Below, piece by piece: positions 35,510-48,300 of a DNA stretch of 64,000 bases. The position numbers and the translations under genes are program-made. This DNA is from Echinarachnius parma (lineage: Eukaryota; Echinodermata; Echinoidea; Clypeasteroida; Echinarachniidae). Location of the stretch: assembly GCA_037951105.1 (NCBI GenBank), contig JBAMJV010005504.1:372001-436000 (forward strand), in the 5' to 3' direction. The notes below the pieces were generated by a model. That model was given only the letters and a program-made list of their open reading frames with translations, searched no databases and was not told the DNA's origin. Every line of letters starts with the position of its first letter. The first letter of the stretch is position 1.

Positions 35510-36150
35510 TCGCCCACTTGCGCGCACTTGACCTTTGACCCCAGAATATCATGGAGGCCAATATAGGGCACCTACCAATCAAGTTTGGTTACAAACGGAT
35601 GCAGGGTTGGAAAGTTATCAACCCTAATAGACTCTTGCAGGTAAAATTTCACATTGACCCCCATTTGACCTTTGACCTACTTATGTGACCTTTTACCCCA
35701 GGACAATGTAGGGCATCTACCAATCAAGTTTGGTTACAAACAGATGCAGGGTTGGAAAGTTATCAACCCTAATAGACTCTTGCAGGTAAAATTTCACATT
35801 AACCCTCATTTGACCTTTGACCTACTTATGTGACCTTTGACCCCAAATATCATGGAGGCCAATGTAGGGCATCTACCAATCAAGTTTGGTTACAAACAGA
35901 TGCAGGGTTGGAAAGTTATCAACCCTAATAGACTCTTGCAGGTAAAACTTCACATTGACCCTCATTTGACCTTTGACCTACTTATGTGACCTTTGACCCC
36001 AGAATATCATGGAGGCATCTACCAATCAAGTTTGGTTACAAACGGATGCAGGGATGGAAAGTTATTCAAATTTTTGTAAGCGTCACGGACGGACGGACGG
36101 ACGGACGGACGCAATTTGGATCCCTCCACCTACGGTGGGCTCGACAAAAA
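35510..36150. repeat. Tandem repeat, about 150-bp unit, with GACG tail
   Basis: Three to four units sharing accaatcaagtttggttaca, gatgcagggttggaaagtta and catttgacctttgacctact. It ends in a (GACG)n run at about 36087-36112 and a ccctccacctacggtgggctcgac block. Each unit holds several TGACCT half-sites by sequence. Confidence 0.85.
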
Positions 36151-36218
36151 TTAGAGGTCATACCCCAGTCCCCAGACATCAACTCATTTCAAGTACAGTG
36201 TCAAGGATACCGTTAGTG

Positions 36219-36731
36219 TTAAAGGTAAATGACAGTAGTGGGAAACGCCCCACACACAAAAAATGAAATGTACGCTCTCATTACCAACCATGTGAAAGAA
36301 TATAATTTTACTAATATGGGATTATAACAATTTGGCCAAGAAACTGCCTACTAATTTATATATTTGCAAAATTATAAAAGTGATTTACTGTAAATATATC
36401 GCCAACGCGGAATCGCGTATACGCTTAAGGCTGATACGCTACGTGCAAAAAACCATGTGGTGCACATGTGCTATCCGGTATGCCGGCTTGTCGAGATCTC
36501 CAGCCCAGCGCTAGCGGCGCGGACAGGTGCGATCGGGCAATGGATTTATACATTTCACGGGCCGCCATTGGATTTCTTCTGATGTTTCTGCATTTAACAA
36601 TGCTTAGGTTCGGATTTTACCACCCAAGCCCTTTTTAAATACTGATTCAACAATATTGATCAATTAGTTTGGCCAATATATTGGTTTTTGGTAACTTTCC
36701 CAAAACTGTATATATTTTTATTTATCTTTAA
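36219..36731. mobile_element. TTAA-flanked MITE, family T4 (full copy)
   Basis: 513 bp between TTAA sites. Internal blocks gggaaacgcccc, tttggccaagaaactgccta and caatattgatcaattag match 6997-7465 in opposite orientation. Confidence 0.8.
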
Positions 36732-38569
36732 CTAAACATTAAAAGTGATCCCTGTAAAGTGTCAGATATTGCACAAAATGACATTTGAGACTTCAATATC
36801 AATATCATTGTAAAATACAATTGAAAGATTTGTGAAAGTTTGAAAGAAAACGACCACTGTTTACCTAGGAAAAAAAACGAATATTGAGTTCATATTTTAT
36901 CACAGAATACTGATGGCCTGCCATAGATTTGTCGCAGTAATAATCGTCCGTTTGACGATATCCGCACCTGTGTATACAGATGGTACAGAATTTGCGCGCC
37001 CTCGGCTAACAGTCTGGTACATCGACTCGTTGCGCTGCCCTGTCTATCGGGAAGGTTTCCCCCACTCCGCCGGCCCGGGTCCGTGATCGCGTGGGCGCGC
37101 CGGCCGGGCGTGTTCAGCTACGTCAATTGTAATTTTTACTAAAACCGTTGGGCAACGGTTTTGAGATGATGATTTTCAATGATAATTATCTTCATACTAA
37201 AGGGACATTTGAAAAAATCTAACCCTATTTTATTCTTCTCTTACCATAAGCTAAACAACACGGCAGAAGAGAAACGAGGAAGCTCCAAGTAATTTTCGTG
37301 GAGTTAGACACTTTACTTGGATCACTTTAACATCAGTCTAACACCACCCTGAAACACACTCCATACTATTTTTACACATAGCAATAAACAAGGTCTGCCG
37401 GAAACGGAAGTTAGAATTACAGGGAAATTTGAGGTCAATCTTATAAAACCATCCCAACACCATGTCATTTCCAGTACAGCGCTGAAGCCAGTGTTTGTAC
37501 TTAATATAATAAACACTAATACCTCCCTTAATCGCAATACTTGAAATTACCCAATGTGTCTGTGTCATGAACCTTGACCCAACCATAGTTTCAGTCTTTC
37601 AGACTAACATTGCATGGTTAATTGTAGAAAACTTTAGATTTTAGGCATTGTTGTGTATTTATTCCAAACAATGTCAGGAACACTAAACATGCATTATGGA
37701 AAAATAATTGTTTGTACAAAGATTTGGACAAAAACTGCTTTGAAATTGACTAATTGAGTATTAATAGATTCCAAAATAAAACGATCGTTGTCAAAGTTCA
37801 ATTTAACCGCGTGCAAAACTGCATACATACGTTACTTGCAAAAGATTATGCTAGCGCGGTATGCCTGTATGCGGGCTACTTGTCAATATCTCCAGCCCGG
37901 TGAATTTACGCCAAACTTCGCTGGTGTTTATTGGATTTCTTCGGATATTTCTGCATTTAACGATACTAAGAATCAGATTTTACCACACAGAGCCCATTGA
38001 CATTCAGTTCGTGCAGACACAGATTATCTATTAATCACTTTGGCCTATTGAGCATCATTGTCACTGTAGTTTCAGAAGAGAAAAACTTGACTGGCATGGA
38101 AGCCTAAACATGTAAAAAACTGTTCTACTCCACATCTACATTGTCAATGGTCATACTATGGTATACATACAATATCATCGGAGCAAACAGTGACAGTCAT
38201 TCCAAGTACTGACACCCATGCACTGTCGATGCATAGCGTGGAGTAAACAACAGTATCGTAATGTCAGGTACAAGTGTTTTACTTTTTGTGTTGAGAGAGC
38301 AGCACAGTCATTCCCTAAATAACTCTATGTCATATGGTTGACTGACATAGTAAACAAGTTTGTGAGATTTGCCAAAAATGTAACAATATTTCTAGCTATA
38401 ATCTCACCAAATAAACAAATTGTGGAGGGTAACATTTGAAACTTACATGAGCCTTCTGATGTCAAAAGTACCTCCTGTAACTGCACAGTGACATTGTCAT
38501 GAAAGGATTAAGAAATGTGTACACGTCTGTGACTGTGTGAATTGACTGGCAGTCAATAGACAGACTAAA
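36732..38569. other. Intron 1, mainly unrecognised
   Basis: A CpG-rich patch lies at about 37000-37115 (gcgcgccggccgggcg). 37790-38000 shows weak T4 similarity (atttcttcggatatttctgc). No exon was recognised. Confidence 0.4.
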
Positions 38570-40629
38570 TACAGGGTGGCCCAGAAATAACGGAACTTGG
38601 TACTTGCCATAAAGAAACATACATACTAGGTTCACTGGATAGATAATCTTTTAACAAGAAATTTGATACCGAAAACAGTAATTTCTGTGTTCAAGTAGTT
38701 TTTGTTTTAGGGCGTCTTAAGTAAGCTTGGGTCGGAACGGACGGAATACTGGAATCCGTCCGGTGTGTGCGTGTTCCGGTTTTGTTTTCTCCATTCCGGT
38801 ATCACGTATGTTTTATTCAATCTTACCAAATACCAATCGTAAATGAGAGGGTCTTGGACATTTTCGTGAAGCATTGACATTGTTCATTGTTTTCCGTGAA
38901 TGGCGATTCTCGTACTCTATCTATACTGTACTAGTTTCGCATAGAGCTGAATACTGTACAAGTCTGTGGGTTACGTATTGTCTGTATTGCGCTCTGTATC
39001 TGAAGCTACTGCTATAGACCATGTAGACGGAATCGCAGCCCGCGACGCCGCTGAAAGGCACATGCAAACATATGGGTGATTGACTCAAGCGCGAAAGTCA
39101 AGAGTATTGATATTAGGGCACAGGAAGAAAGCGTACGATGAATACGTTCAAAACTCCAAGTGCATCATGTACGCGAGCGACTTTCAATAAGCGGTTGAAC
39201 AAAGCCAGCAAGTGCAAATCAGTTTGCGATCGTTGCCAATTTCTGGGCTGCGATAATATATACCATGTAGTATGCATATCATACACGTACACCATTCGCA
39301 AATTGGCAACGTGGGTGCGTGCTAGCTTCAGTTCATCAGAGGTTCGAGCGAGCTAGAAAATGTCCTAGATATAATCGGCGCATTTTTTTGCTGTTTTTGC
39401 AGGTATTTGTTCTCGTATTTGTTTTAAAAGCCAACCAAACATGTAAGTAAAATAAGAGATAGTCTAGAATGGGTGCGGTCGTAATAATCTTGCATTTTCG
39501 TTCCTTTTCGGCACTTTTTAAGAGTGCGGCTTGCGGGGTCAGGGCAGTTGAGTTGGCCTGTCTCGCGGCGCGGGGCCTGCCTGCGCTGCCGAAGCTGTGG
39601 CGGACCTTCTGGTGCGTGTTCGTTCCGTGTCATTCATTGGCAGGTTTTTTTTTTTTTTATCGGAACACCGGATTCCGACTGGCACAACACCGGCGGATTC
39701 CGGAACAAAAAAATTCTGACATGACTCAGGCTTAATGACACCATGTGAGGGTCAACTTTTTGTCACTTTCTAGAAAGTCGGTGCCTGAAAAATAACAATT
39801 CATGCCCATCATAGCATCAAGGAGTGATTAATGCATTCAGCTGTAAAACCGAGTTTTACCACACGAAGGGCCATGGTAGGGAGTGAGTAAGAAGGGGTAA
39901 CATTACCAAGGATAATGAGGGCTTGTCCTGTACGAGAATTATATTGTGCGTGTGACAGTATGATGACATTCTGATTCAACTTTACACCGGGTGGGGAAAG
40001 AAAGAGAGGGGTGGAGATGTGTGAGTGAGGAAACTTCCTGGGGGTTCTCCCCCTCTTTCTACCAGTTATTTGTGTTTCGCCTCTGTTGAGCATGTTTACT
40101 AAGAATGTACTCGTCAGATCCTGTTAAATATTGCAGGACAATGGCAGAGCACAACTAGCAGGTAGAAAGAAAGGGGGAGGGACCCCAGGAAATTGCCCCT
40201 ATCCCACATCTCAACTTCTCTCTCTTTTCCCGCCCTTAAAAGGTTAATTCAGAATCTAAATACTGTCACATGCACATTCAAGTTCCCATACAGCACACGT
40301 TGGGAATACCAAGTATCTCTGGATATGTTGCCCCTTCTTACTCACTTCCTACCATGCCCCTTCGCATAGCGACATCGGTTGTACAGCTACATGCAAATGG
40401 ATAAGATCGCTGTTTGGTACTATGAAGGGCATGAATGGCTATTTATGAGGCACCAACTTACTAGAAATTCACACAAATTTGATCCTGACATGGTGTCAAA
40501 AAAAAATTTAAAAAATAGTGTTCTTGGTATCAAATTTCTTTTTAAAAGATAATCTATGATCCAGTGAACCAAGTCTGTTTCTTCATAACGGCCAAGTACC
40601 CCGTTCCATTTTTTCTGGGCCACCCTGTA
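38570..40629. mobile_element. TACAGGGTGG-ended DNA element
   Basis: Inverted ends tacagggtggcccagaaata / tttttctgggccaccctgta, with arms of about 135-160 bp (38570-38730 and 40495-40629) that also share tggatagataatcttttaa-type text. A CTGAGTC-type element is nested inside. No transposase remains recognisable. TA at the edges suggests a Tc1/mariner-like target. Confidence 0.8.
38717..39735. mobile_element. Nested element related to the CTGAGTC family
   Basis: Ends ttaagtaagcttgggtcgga and tgacatgactcaggcttaa. The right end is the inverse of the CTGAGTCATGTC terminus. Interior blocks (cggattccg, aacatgtaagtaaaat) parallel 28604-29642. Termini are only roughly located. Confidence 0.65.
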
Positions 40630-42290
40630 TAGTGTAATGCTTTATAAGATCAACTATTCTCAAACAGGAATCTAACAAACTTTTGAATTTTGACATTGAA
40701 AGCTTTATGTAAGTCACTCATCATTGTCATACTCATGGGCTGTTATCGATACCTATTGTTGGGGGGGGGGGGGGGGGGGTGATCTATTCATTCATCCCCT
40801 GCTGAACCGGTGAAAAAAATACACGAGGGCTCGAGGCAAATTCGCTCCCCGAAATGACAAAAAGAGCCCCGGAAAACCATAAAAGAGCCCTGGAAAATTG
40901 CATCTAGAGTTCAATGCAAATCAAATACTTGAATGCTACTTTCATGCGGGCAAGTTTGAAAAGTAGCCCCCGAAAAATTAAATTAATTTTTATCCCTGTG
41001 CTGAACAATATGTATTACGTAAGGATCGATGCCCATGGTCATTCTCATACACTTACAGACATTACCATACCCGATACTGACTGTTGCGTGTCCAGAGCAG
41101 GCTGTGCTTTGACAATGCATTGTCTATGCACTCTGTGTTACTTTTTTTGTTACTTTTTTGTTAGCAAGATAACTTGAAAATGGCTCAATCAAGTGCCTTG
41201 AAATTTGGCACACATATATATAGGCATATGGACAAAGCAAAATAAGGTTTTGAACCCTGACCTTGACTGATGACGTCATCTAGGCGCCATTTTGTAAAAT
41301 GTTCTGAATATCTTCTCATGATCATATCTTCATAACGAAAAGTTGTTTCTCATTCATATTTATCATGATCAAGGTCAATATCCGTCCGGTCAATTTCAGG
41401 TCAAAAAACGCGCGCGCATGCGTACGTGCGCGCGTCAGCGCGCGCGCAAAATTTTAAAATGTTCAAAAGCGTCGCAAATTCATTTTGGATACGTTTTAGG
41501 CCATTTTAAGCATTTTACGAAAAAACGCGCACACGCGCATGCGCGCGCGTTTTCGCGCGTACTGGCATTTTGCAACATAGAATCGCCGAATTTTCTCTGT
41601 TATCATATTTAGCCCATCTTTCCAAGAATTTTGATACCTTGTTCACCTTTTTCTGACTAGTAAAAACGCAATGAGCTTCCGTTCAAGAAACATGTCCGTG
41701 CGCGCGAGCTCTTGTAATACATAGCATATATGGGCAAAAACATGCCTATACAAAATTCATTGTAACTCTTCAGAATGGATGGGAACTCCCAAGTTTTTTT
41801 TCATATTTGGATAGATTATGAGTCGGAGATATGATTTCATGTCTCATTTGACCCTCAATTAACTCATGGCGTCATCATAATGGCCTCCGAACTCAAAATT
41901 TCAATTTGCATATTATGACGTCAGCATATTTTTGGAAAATTGATTGTATCTCTGTAAATGTTGATCGATTTTCTTCCAAATTTTGATATGTTCTAGCTCA
42001 GACAATTTTCTACAAATGTAATAACCACGATTTTTCATTTTGACAAAGGCATCATGGCGTATTTTTGCGATTTAAGGAGGCATGTCATTTTTTAACATTT
42101 TGCGTGTATTCTCTATGGGACATGACTTTTTTTCAAAACTGGATTCTACATTCCCGTCTTTCGCGACCAATATCTTCTTCGTTTTAGCTTCGTTTACGCT
42201 GAACTTCGAGTATGTTGTAGCTGAGACAATAAGCTATCTCAAATGAGCCCTTGATTATGTCTTTAATTTTAGTTCGACCAGCCCACCTAT
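40630..42290. other. Intron 1 start: G-tract and CpG/CG-alternating repeat
   Basis: A G run of about 18 lies at 40761-40779, in a block related to 44770-44880. 41190-42290 holds an old interspersed repeat with tgacgtcatctaggcgccat, and strongly alternating cgcgcgcg/gtgcgcgcg tracts at 41408-41448 and 41525-41560. No exon is present before the exon 1 donor. Confidence 0.5.
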
Positions 42291-42342
42291 ACTTGTTCTA
42301 AACAAGTATTACAATTCTAGTTTTGTTTCGTTTCATACACAC

Positions 42343-42720
42343 CTTCCAGCCGTTCCCTGCATCCCTGTAATACGGGAAATTGTCGCAAATCCACTGGTAG
42401 ATTTCACTGAGAGTCATTTTCTTTTTCGGTGAGCTGTTGATCGCGAACGTGATGAGGTTCGCATAGCTGTACGGCGGCTTCCCGTCCTTCACGGGCTGCT
42501 GTTCGTCCCAAGTTGCGCTAGTATCGAGCGGGGAACTTGGCGATTTTCGCATAGGAATAGTACCTTTTGAGGGGTCCAGAGAATTATTCGAAGTTGGTCC
42601 ATTTTTGCCATTCGGTGTAGTACCAACTGGTATATTCAACTGACCCAACCAGTCCATAGAAGTTAGGCTGTTGCCTAATTCTCCTGCCTTGGCACTAGCA
42701 CTGTTTGCTGCGTCCGCCAT
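42343..42720 (-). CDS. FOXJ2/3: FOXJ2/3 forkhead transcription factor, coding exon 1
   Basis: First coding exon, 126 codons, of a nuclear DNA-binding transcription factor. The N-terminus carries SLTSMDWL (residues 18-25), a motif shared with the N-terminus of vertebrate FOXJ2/FOXJ3. A low-complexity Ser/Pro/Asn linker follows, then the first half of the forkhead winged helix from about residue 79 ([16 protein letters not shown], then [13 protein letters not shown], ending GNGWK at 126). This half covers helix 1, helix 2 and the turn before recognition helix 3. The start is the first ATG, in good context (A at -3, G at +4), and gives the expected FOXJ N-terminus. Codon 126 is followed directly by a GTGTGT donor; the open frame runs 14 codons further but is intronic. 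Exon 2 restores the domain in the same phase after an 8.5-kb intron. FOXJ2/3 rather than FOXJ1 is chosen from the N-terminal motif and helix sequence; a single pre-duplication FOXJ2/3 gene is expected in an invertebrate. Confidence 0.95.
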
Positions 42721-43070
42721 TTTGCTTGTTTAGGTGCAAGAAGAACCGCATTACACGATGCGCATAAATATTGAAAGACCCTTTCGCAATTATTCCTTGT
42801 TGTTTCAACAAAATCCGACTCAATTTCCCTATAAATCTTTCACAAATATTATAATAATTCCCTCACTGTGTGTATCGAGTGATTTTCTTCGTATTATGAA
42901 CCCGGACTTGGGTCCTAATTTTGCTGCGGAAGTACGTCAGATGTAGAGCGCCGCTTCACTACTTTTGCAGCACAGGACCCCCTGCGAAGACTGCCATGGT
43001 AGCGGCTTCCTTCTTACGTCACCGTTCGGTCCACTCGCGCGCGCGAACAGATTTCGGATTGGCGAATACT
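42721..43070 (-). promoter_or_regulatory. Candidate FOXJ2/3 promoter and 5' UTR
   Basis: The region upstream of the FOXJ start codon is richer in G+C and CpG than its surroundings and has no obvious TATA box. It holds a composite ETS/CRE-like string GCGGAAGTACGTCAG (42926-42940), a TTACGTCA CRE/ATF-like site (43014-43021) and a CpG-dense patch near 43035-43048. ETS and CRE sites are common in TATA-less CpG promoters. The transcription start is not visible. The promoter role is inferred from position and composition. Confidence 0.5.
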
Positions 43071-43735
43071 GTATTACCAAGGAGGTACAGATCATCTTGA
43101 CAGTCATTTAATAGCAAAATTTCTTTCTTGATTTATAATAAAATCGAACAATAATGTTTATTACATTTATCAATGATTTTGTATACATTTAGATGAACCC
43201 TAATAATAAACAAATATAAGCAATTTCCGAAACATACTTTCAGTGAGCAAAACCCTCCGGGATTCATTTCCGGTGCCTGGGATGGAATCTCATTGAGGTG
43301 TAGGCTACCACTTCAAGCGTGGCGGGCTGGGGGATCAAGTCAACGCAACCTACTTTTTGTATGTGGGATTAGAAATACATCACTGAAGTTTCATCAAATT
43401 AATCTCCAGTTATAGTAGTAACTGCAGGCGCGATCGTAGCCAGGGGGGGGGGGGGGGGGGGGGGTGTGCGTTGGGTGCGTACGCACCCCCCACCCCCCCC
43501 CCCCCCAACAAAAAACATCTGAAGGGTCCACTTTGAATCGGTCTAGGCCATCTAAACAAGTGGTCTCGGGCAACGATCGGTCTGGTTGACCCCCACCCGC
43601 CCCCCCCCCCCCCCCACCGTGCACACACACTCGAGTCCACAAGGTCTGGTCTTGGCCTTGAATATTTCAATGACGACGGACACCCCCCCCCCCCCCCCCA
43701 CCCCCCTTTTGAAAATCCTGACTACGAATACTGTA
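43071..43735. repeat. Upstream region with long G and C homopolymers
   Basis: Unremarkable to 43440, then G run at 43443-43464 and C runs near 43488-43507, 43600-43616 and 43683-43700, separated by short unique text. The open frames across them are composition artefacts. Confidence 0.7.
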
Positions 43736-45239
43736 GTTGTTAATGATCTCTATATTTAATCATTATTTCAACAAAACTGAAAAATTGTTGAAATCAATGC
43801 CTTTTTTTAGAGAGCGCCGTCTTGTGTTCCAGTTTGAATCATTACATTTACAGGTTTTTACTTAGTCGTTTAAAATAATTGTCTATACCTTTCGAGCATG
43901 GTGGAGTTATAACTATTAGTTTGTAATGTCATTGTGGAAGTTTTGGTTAGTAACGCTCAGCCTTACCGAAACTGTACTACCCCTTTAAAGCAAATAACAA
44001 TATTGAGAAACGCCCCCACACAAAACATGCAATTTGTTATCACCGACCATGTGAAAGAAAACAAATTTGGCCAAGAACCGCCTATAAATTGATTTAAAGC
44101 GAACCAAAATGATAGCATTTCATCTATGCTACTTCGTTTGCGACACCGAGAGCTTTAATTTGATATTACTCACAAAAAATGGCCCCACGGATGAGGCCAC
44201 ACCAATCTCGCAAAAAGACGACACAAATTATTTGTTTGCGGCGTCCCGTACTAACATGGAGACTGCCATGTTTACATTTATGTGCAGATCTCCAGCACTT
44301 CAAATCTAAAATTCCATTCATGATCATGTTAAAAGAAGAGACAATTTTGTCTTTGTTGAAACACAGGCCACAACAAAAAGTGTATAATTATAAAATAGAA
44401 GATATTAACCAACGACCATTCGAGACGGGGAAGTGTGGAAATGTGACTAAATGTGGTTATTTAGCCAATATACCATAGCTTTTTGACAGAATTGTCAGAG
44501 GTTGCCATGGTAACAATTGTGTTGGCGTAAGCGTGTACGTGCATGCACATATGATTCGTGTCGATCATGTACGATTTTCTCTAGCATGCCCCCAAAACAG
44601 CTGCGATGATTCCGAACTACGTACCAAACATTCCTTTTCTTTGATTTGGAAAGGGGTGTCATTCCTCTTTGACGTACAAAAACAAAGGCTTGTACAGTGA
44701 ATGAACTGCCTACACGTATTTCTATAGTTACAGTTTTAAGAAATGCAAGTTTGTCATTTACCCTACTATTCACGGGCGTCGATCTGTCATTGATACCCAT
44801 TGATCAGGGGGGGGATGATCCATTCATCCATCCCCCCTGATGAATGGGTATTACGTAAGTATCGACGCCCATGCTACTATTTCACCTAAACAATTGAGTT
44901 GTAGTATCGAGATGGCATTGTTTCCCTGTCTGAAGCCCCATTTAGTTGCTTTTGCAGTGATTCATATCAGAATAATAAATGCTCGTGGTATAAATTATGC
45001 TTCGCTATAGGGCGGAAATAAATGCACGACTTCTTGTATCATTATTATCTATACTAGCAAATTACCCGTCACCAGATCTTTGAGTAAGATAATGTTGTAT
45101 GTTGTATATTTGTATTTCGTTATTTTTTGTATCTATCCTGTAAAAAACATTTGGTCAATTAATGGAATCTCTGTTTGAATGGTTATGATATGATTTAATA
45201 AGTGTATAATTAAAAATACAATCTCATATTCACAGGCAT
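43736..45239. repeat. MITE fragments and unrecognised sequence
   Basis: 43736-43989 is the right part of a T3 element (ttagtttgtaatg, actaccccttta). 43990-44480 carries T4-like blocks (gagaaacgcccccac, tttagccaatata). 44773-44876 is a palindromic block with inverted cgggcgtcgat / atcgacgccc ends. The rest is unrecognised. Confidence 0.55.
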
Positions 45240-46250
45240 ATGCGTACACGGGGGGGGGTTTCAAATTTCACTTTGATGAAAAAGGGGCTGTTTTGGGGTT
45301 TCCCCCCCCCCCCTCAAAAACATATTCACGGACACCATGAACCCCCCTCACAAATTCTTCACCGACACCCCCGCCCCCTTTTGAAAGAATCTTCACCAGT
45401 ACCCCCCTCTCGAGAAAATCTTCATCGACACCCCCCTCGCGTCGAAAAATATTCACCGACAACCCCCCCCCCCCTCGAAAAATCTTCTCCTACACCCCCA
45501 CCACCCCCCTTCGAAAGAATCTTCACTGTTACTCCCTCTCAATAAAATCTTTACTGACACCCCCCTAGAAAATTCTTCACCGACAACCCCCCCCCTCAAA
45601 AAATCTTCACAGAAACCCCCCTTTCAAGATTCTTCACCGACACCCCCCCCCCCCCCCCCCCCCCGGTGGTGATTCAATCTCATATTCAAAGGCATATGGG
45701 TACCCGGGTGGGGGGGGGGGGGGGTGAGGACACCCCACCCCCCTTACAAATTCTTCACCGACACTCTCCCTCGAAAATTCTTCACCGACAGCCCCCCCCC
45801 CCTCCCCACTCGAAATACTTGACCGACACCTGACCCCTCAAAATGTTGGTTGAGGAAATAACCACCCCCCCCCCCTCAAAAAATATTCACGGACACCCAC
45901 TCCCTCACAAATTCTTCAGCGACACCGAAAGAATCTTCACTGGTACCCCCTCTCGAAAAAATCTTCACTGACACCCCCCCTCGAAAAATCCCCCACCCCC
46001 CATCGAGATTCTTCACCAACATCCCTTCCCCCCTTCGAAAATTCTTCACCGCCCCCCCCCCACGAAATATTTGACCGACACCACCCTCGAAAATTCTTCA
46101 CCGACAGCCCCCCTCGAAATACTTGACCGACACCCCCTCGAGTTACTTGACCGACACACCCCCCTCGAAATACTTGGCCACACCCAGCCCGTCGAAAATT
46201 TGGTTGACGCAATAACCCCCCTACCCCCCCCCCCCCCCCCTTGTAAAAAC
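45240..46250. repeat. C-rich minisatellite, about 25-35 bp unit
   Basis: About 30 irregular units of the form ttcaccgacaccccccctcg plus aaaa, with variable C-run length (5 to about 25) and two longer interruptions (about 45665-45720 and 45840-45880). The minus strand is correspondingly G-run-rich. Open frames of up to 203 codons in this block are products of the repeat and not genes. Confidence 0.9.
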
Positions 46251-47154
46251 CCTAGGTATGCTGCCAGCGATCACATGTCAAACAATAAATCGTTGTCAAG
46301 TAGATCAATAACCCTAATTCCTTGCTCTTCTTGTTTACACGTTATTTACAAAAAGCACACATTTTTTATACTTCAGTACAACAAAGTATGCACTTCGAGC
46401 AAACATTTACAATTAGCCTGTATTCAGAAAATTAAACCAGTGACAGAGAGAAACCTATTTTGTGAATATCGTGTTGAAAATGTGAACAAAAATCACCGAT
46501 CAAATTCAGTCATGCATATACGGACATGTACAATCACACGAATGTGTGTACAATGTAGTAGATTGTGTGTTGACAATGCACAGATGCCGGACCTACAATA
46601 TTCCGCTACTCTGTATATAGTCTATGCAAATTCACCGCCCGACGGTCGCTTTCGCTTTTGGAATGTACCGTCCGTTTCTTGATAGAAATACATATATTTC
46701 ATCAGATTTGTTTTAATTCTATTCGAAAAATCAGTCATTACAATTTTTAAATCCATATTATTTAAAAGTTTGAAAAACAACAATTCGCAAGCAAATTACG
46801 ATAGTCTTAATTCAGGCGCACACAGCGGCACACGTGTTATTTCCGATTTGACAGGCATACGATAATGTGCGTAAGTAATTTACAACGTATCGATTCCAGG
46901 CTGAACAAAGACTACATAATGAAAGGTCATTTCAGCAACACACTTTTCACGGTACTTCCGTCGCAAGCATGTGCGATGATCAGCGCTCGGACGCGACTGC
47001 ATGGCAAATGAACGTGGAATATTGGCCGATTCATAACTGACCACTGGTCAAATCAAACTGACCCCGACCTGACCCAGACCACAAACCTCTATGGGTCATC
47101 ACCAATCACTACCCAAAGTTTGATGTTGGTGCCTCAATGCACTACGAAATGCAT
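46251..47154. other. Intergenic, no feature recognised
   Basis: A 203-codon plus-strand open frame that starts in the minisatellite runs into this stretch but shows no recognisable domain. No repeat family was identified. Confidence 0.4.
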
Positions 47155-47156
47155 AG

Positions 47157-47245
47157 ATGGACAGACAGACAGACAGACATACGTAATTGGCTACTTTAGT
47201 ATAGTAGATATAGTAGATATAGTAGATATAGTAGATATAGTAGAT

Positions 47246-47276
<31 letters not shown>

Positions 47277-47290
47277 TAGTAGATATACCA
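47157..47290. repeat. ACAG and TAGTAGATA microsatellites
   Basis: A short (acag)n run is followed by about ten copies of tagtagata/tatagtaga with 7-10 bp periodicity. Confidence 0.9.
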
Positions 47291-48300
47291 TGATATTTCT
47301 AAGTATAACCAAAGGGGAAGACTGGACACTGCGCCGGTTTTGTACAGCGATCGATGAAACGCTGAATTTCGTACATGGGGAAGGGCGCCCCTAGCGTTGG
47401 GTAGGTAACCTTCTTGTTGTTTCGCGCGTAGCCATTGAAAACACAATAGGGAACTGGTAGTGAAGTATCAAATTCCTTCTTATTTTTGCTTTTTTATCTC
47501 AAAATGTACACAAATATTAAAAGGAGTTTGTTTCTAAGTTTGTCTGTTTACAGGTGAAAATTTCAAGAAATATTTAATAGTAGACATGGCAGAATCAAGT
47601 CAACATTCACGTACAAGTTTCTTTGCTTGCTGTTAAAAACGAACTCGTCATCAAGATTGTTGCAGTTACCTGTGTCATGGTTTGAAATCAAAATAGTAAC
47701 ATTTATTTAAATACCTCTTTTCTCTTTATATGAAGAATTTTGTTAACAAGAGTGTCACATCTGAAACACAAGCATTTTGTTAACTGTCACATCGGAAATG
47801 CGATGCCTCAAAAAATAGGGTAGACCCACTGGCGTACTGGTGGGGGGTCATGGGGGGGCGCTTGACCCCCAAATAAATTCAAATCATGGCTTTTATCTAA
47901 TTCGATAAAGTGATTGAAAGAAAAGAGTATTTCTTTAGACAAGAAAACTCAGATCTTACTTCATGTCAAGTCAAATTTCCTTCCAAGTATGCACCAGATT
48001 GCATAATTTCAATTAAAACATTGCAAAAGCACCTTTACCGTGCACCCACCTACCATCACACCCTCCCATCACCCTTCCCCCTCTCGGTTATCGTTTTTCG
48101 CTCCCTCGGGAATCGGTCTTGTATACGTCTGGAATACAATGTTCATGTTTTGTCATAAAATAATGCTTTTGATGCACTGTTTGAACTGAATATGTCACTT
48201 TGCGAATATTATTTTGGGGGTGCATTTTTGTTTTTCTTCACGAATCAATCATAACCTCTTCTGGCTAAGAATCATGACGATGATGACTCACTAACGCACC
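47291..48300. other. Intergenic repeat fragment
   Basis: 47310-47420 (aaggggaagactggacac, acgctgaatttcgtacatgg, gggcgcccctagcgttg) recurs inverted at 51460-51545, so both are copies of one element. The rest is unrecognised. Confidence 0.5.

Noticed and set aside
42298-42342. The last 14 codons of the 140-codon FOXJ open frame
   Set aside because: They follow a GTGTGT donor exactly where the conserved forkhead continues in exon 2, so they are intron read-through.
45240-45545. Proline-rich 101-codon open frame as an extensin- or collagen-like protein
   Set aside because: The proline content comes from C runs of the minisatellite, and unit length varies out of frame.
46071-46682. Longest open frame of the window, 203 codons on the plus strand
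   Set aside because: It begins inside the C-rich minisatellite, whose C runs keep frames open, and its second half has no motif, splice sites or family resemblance.
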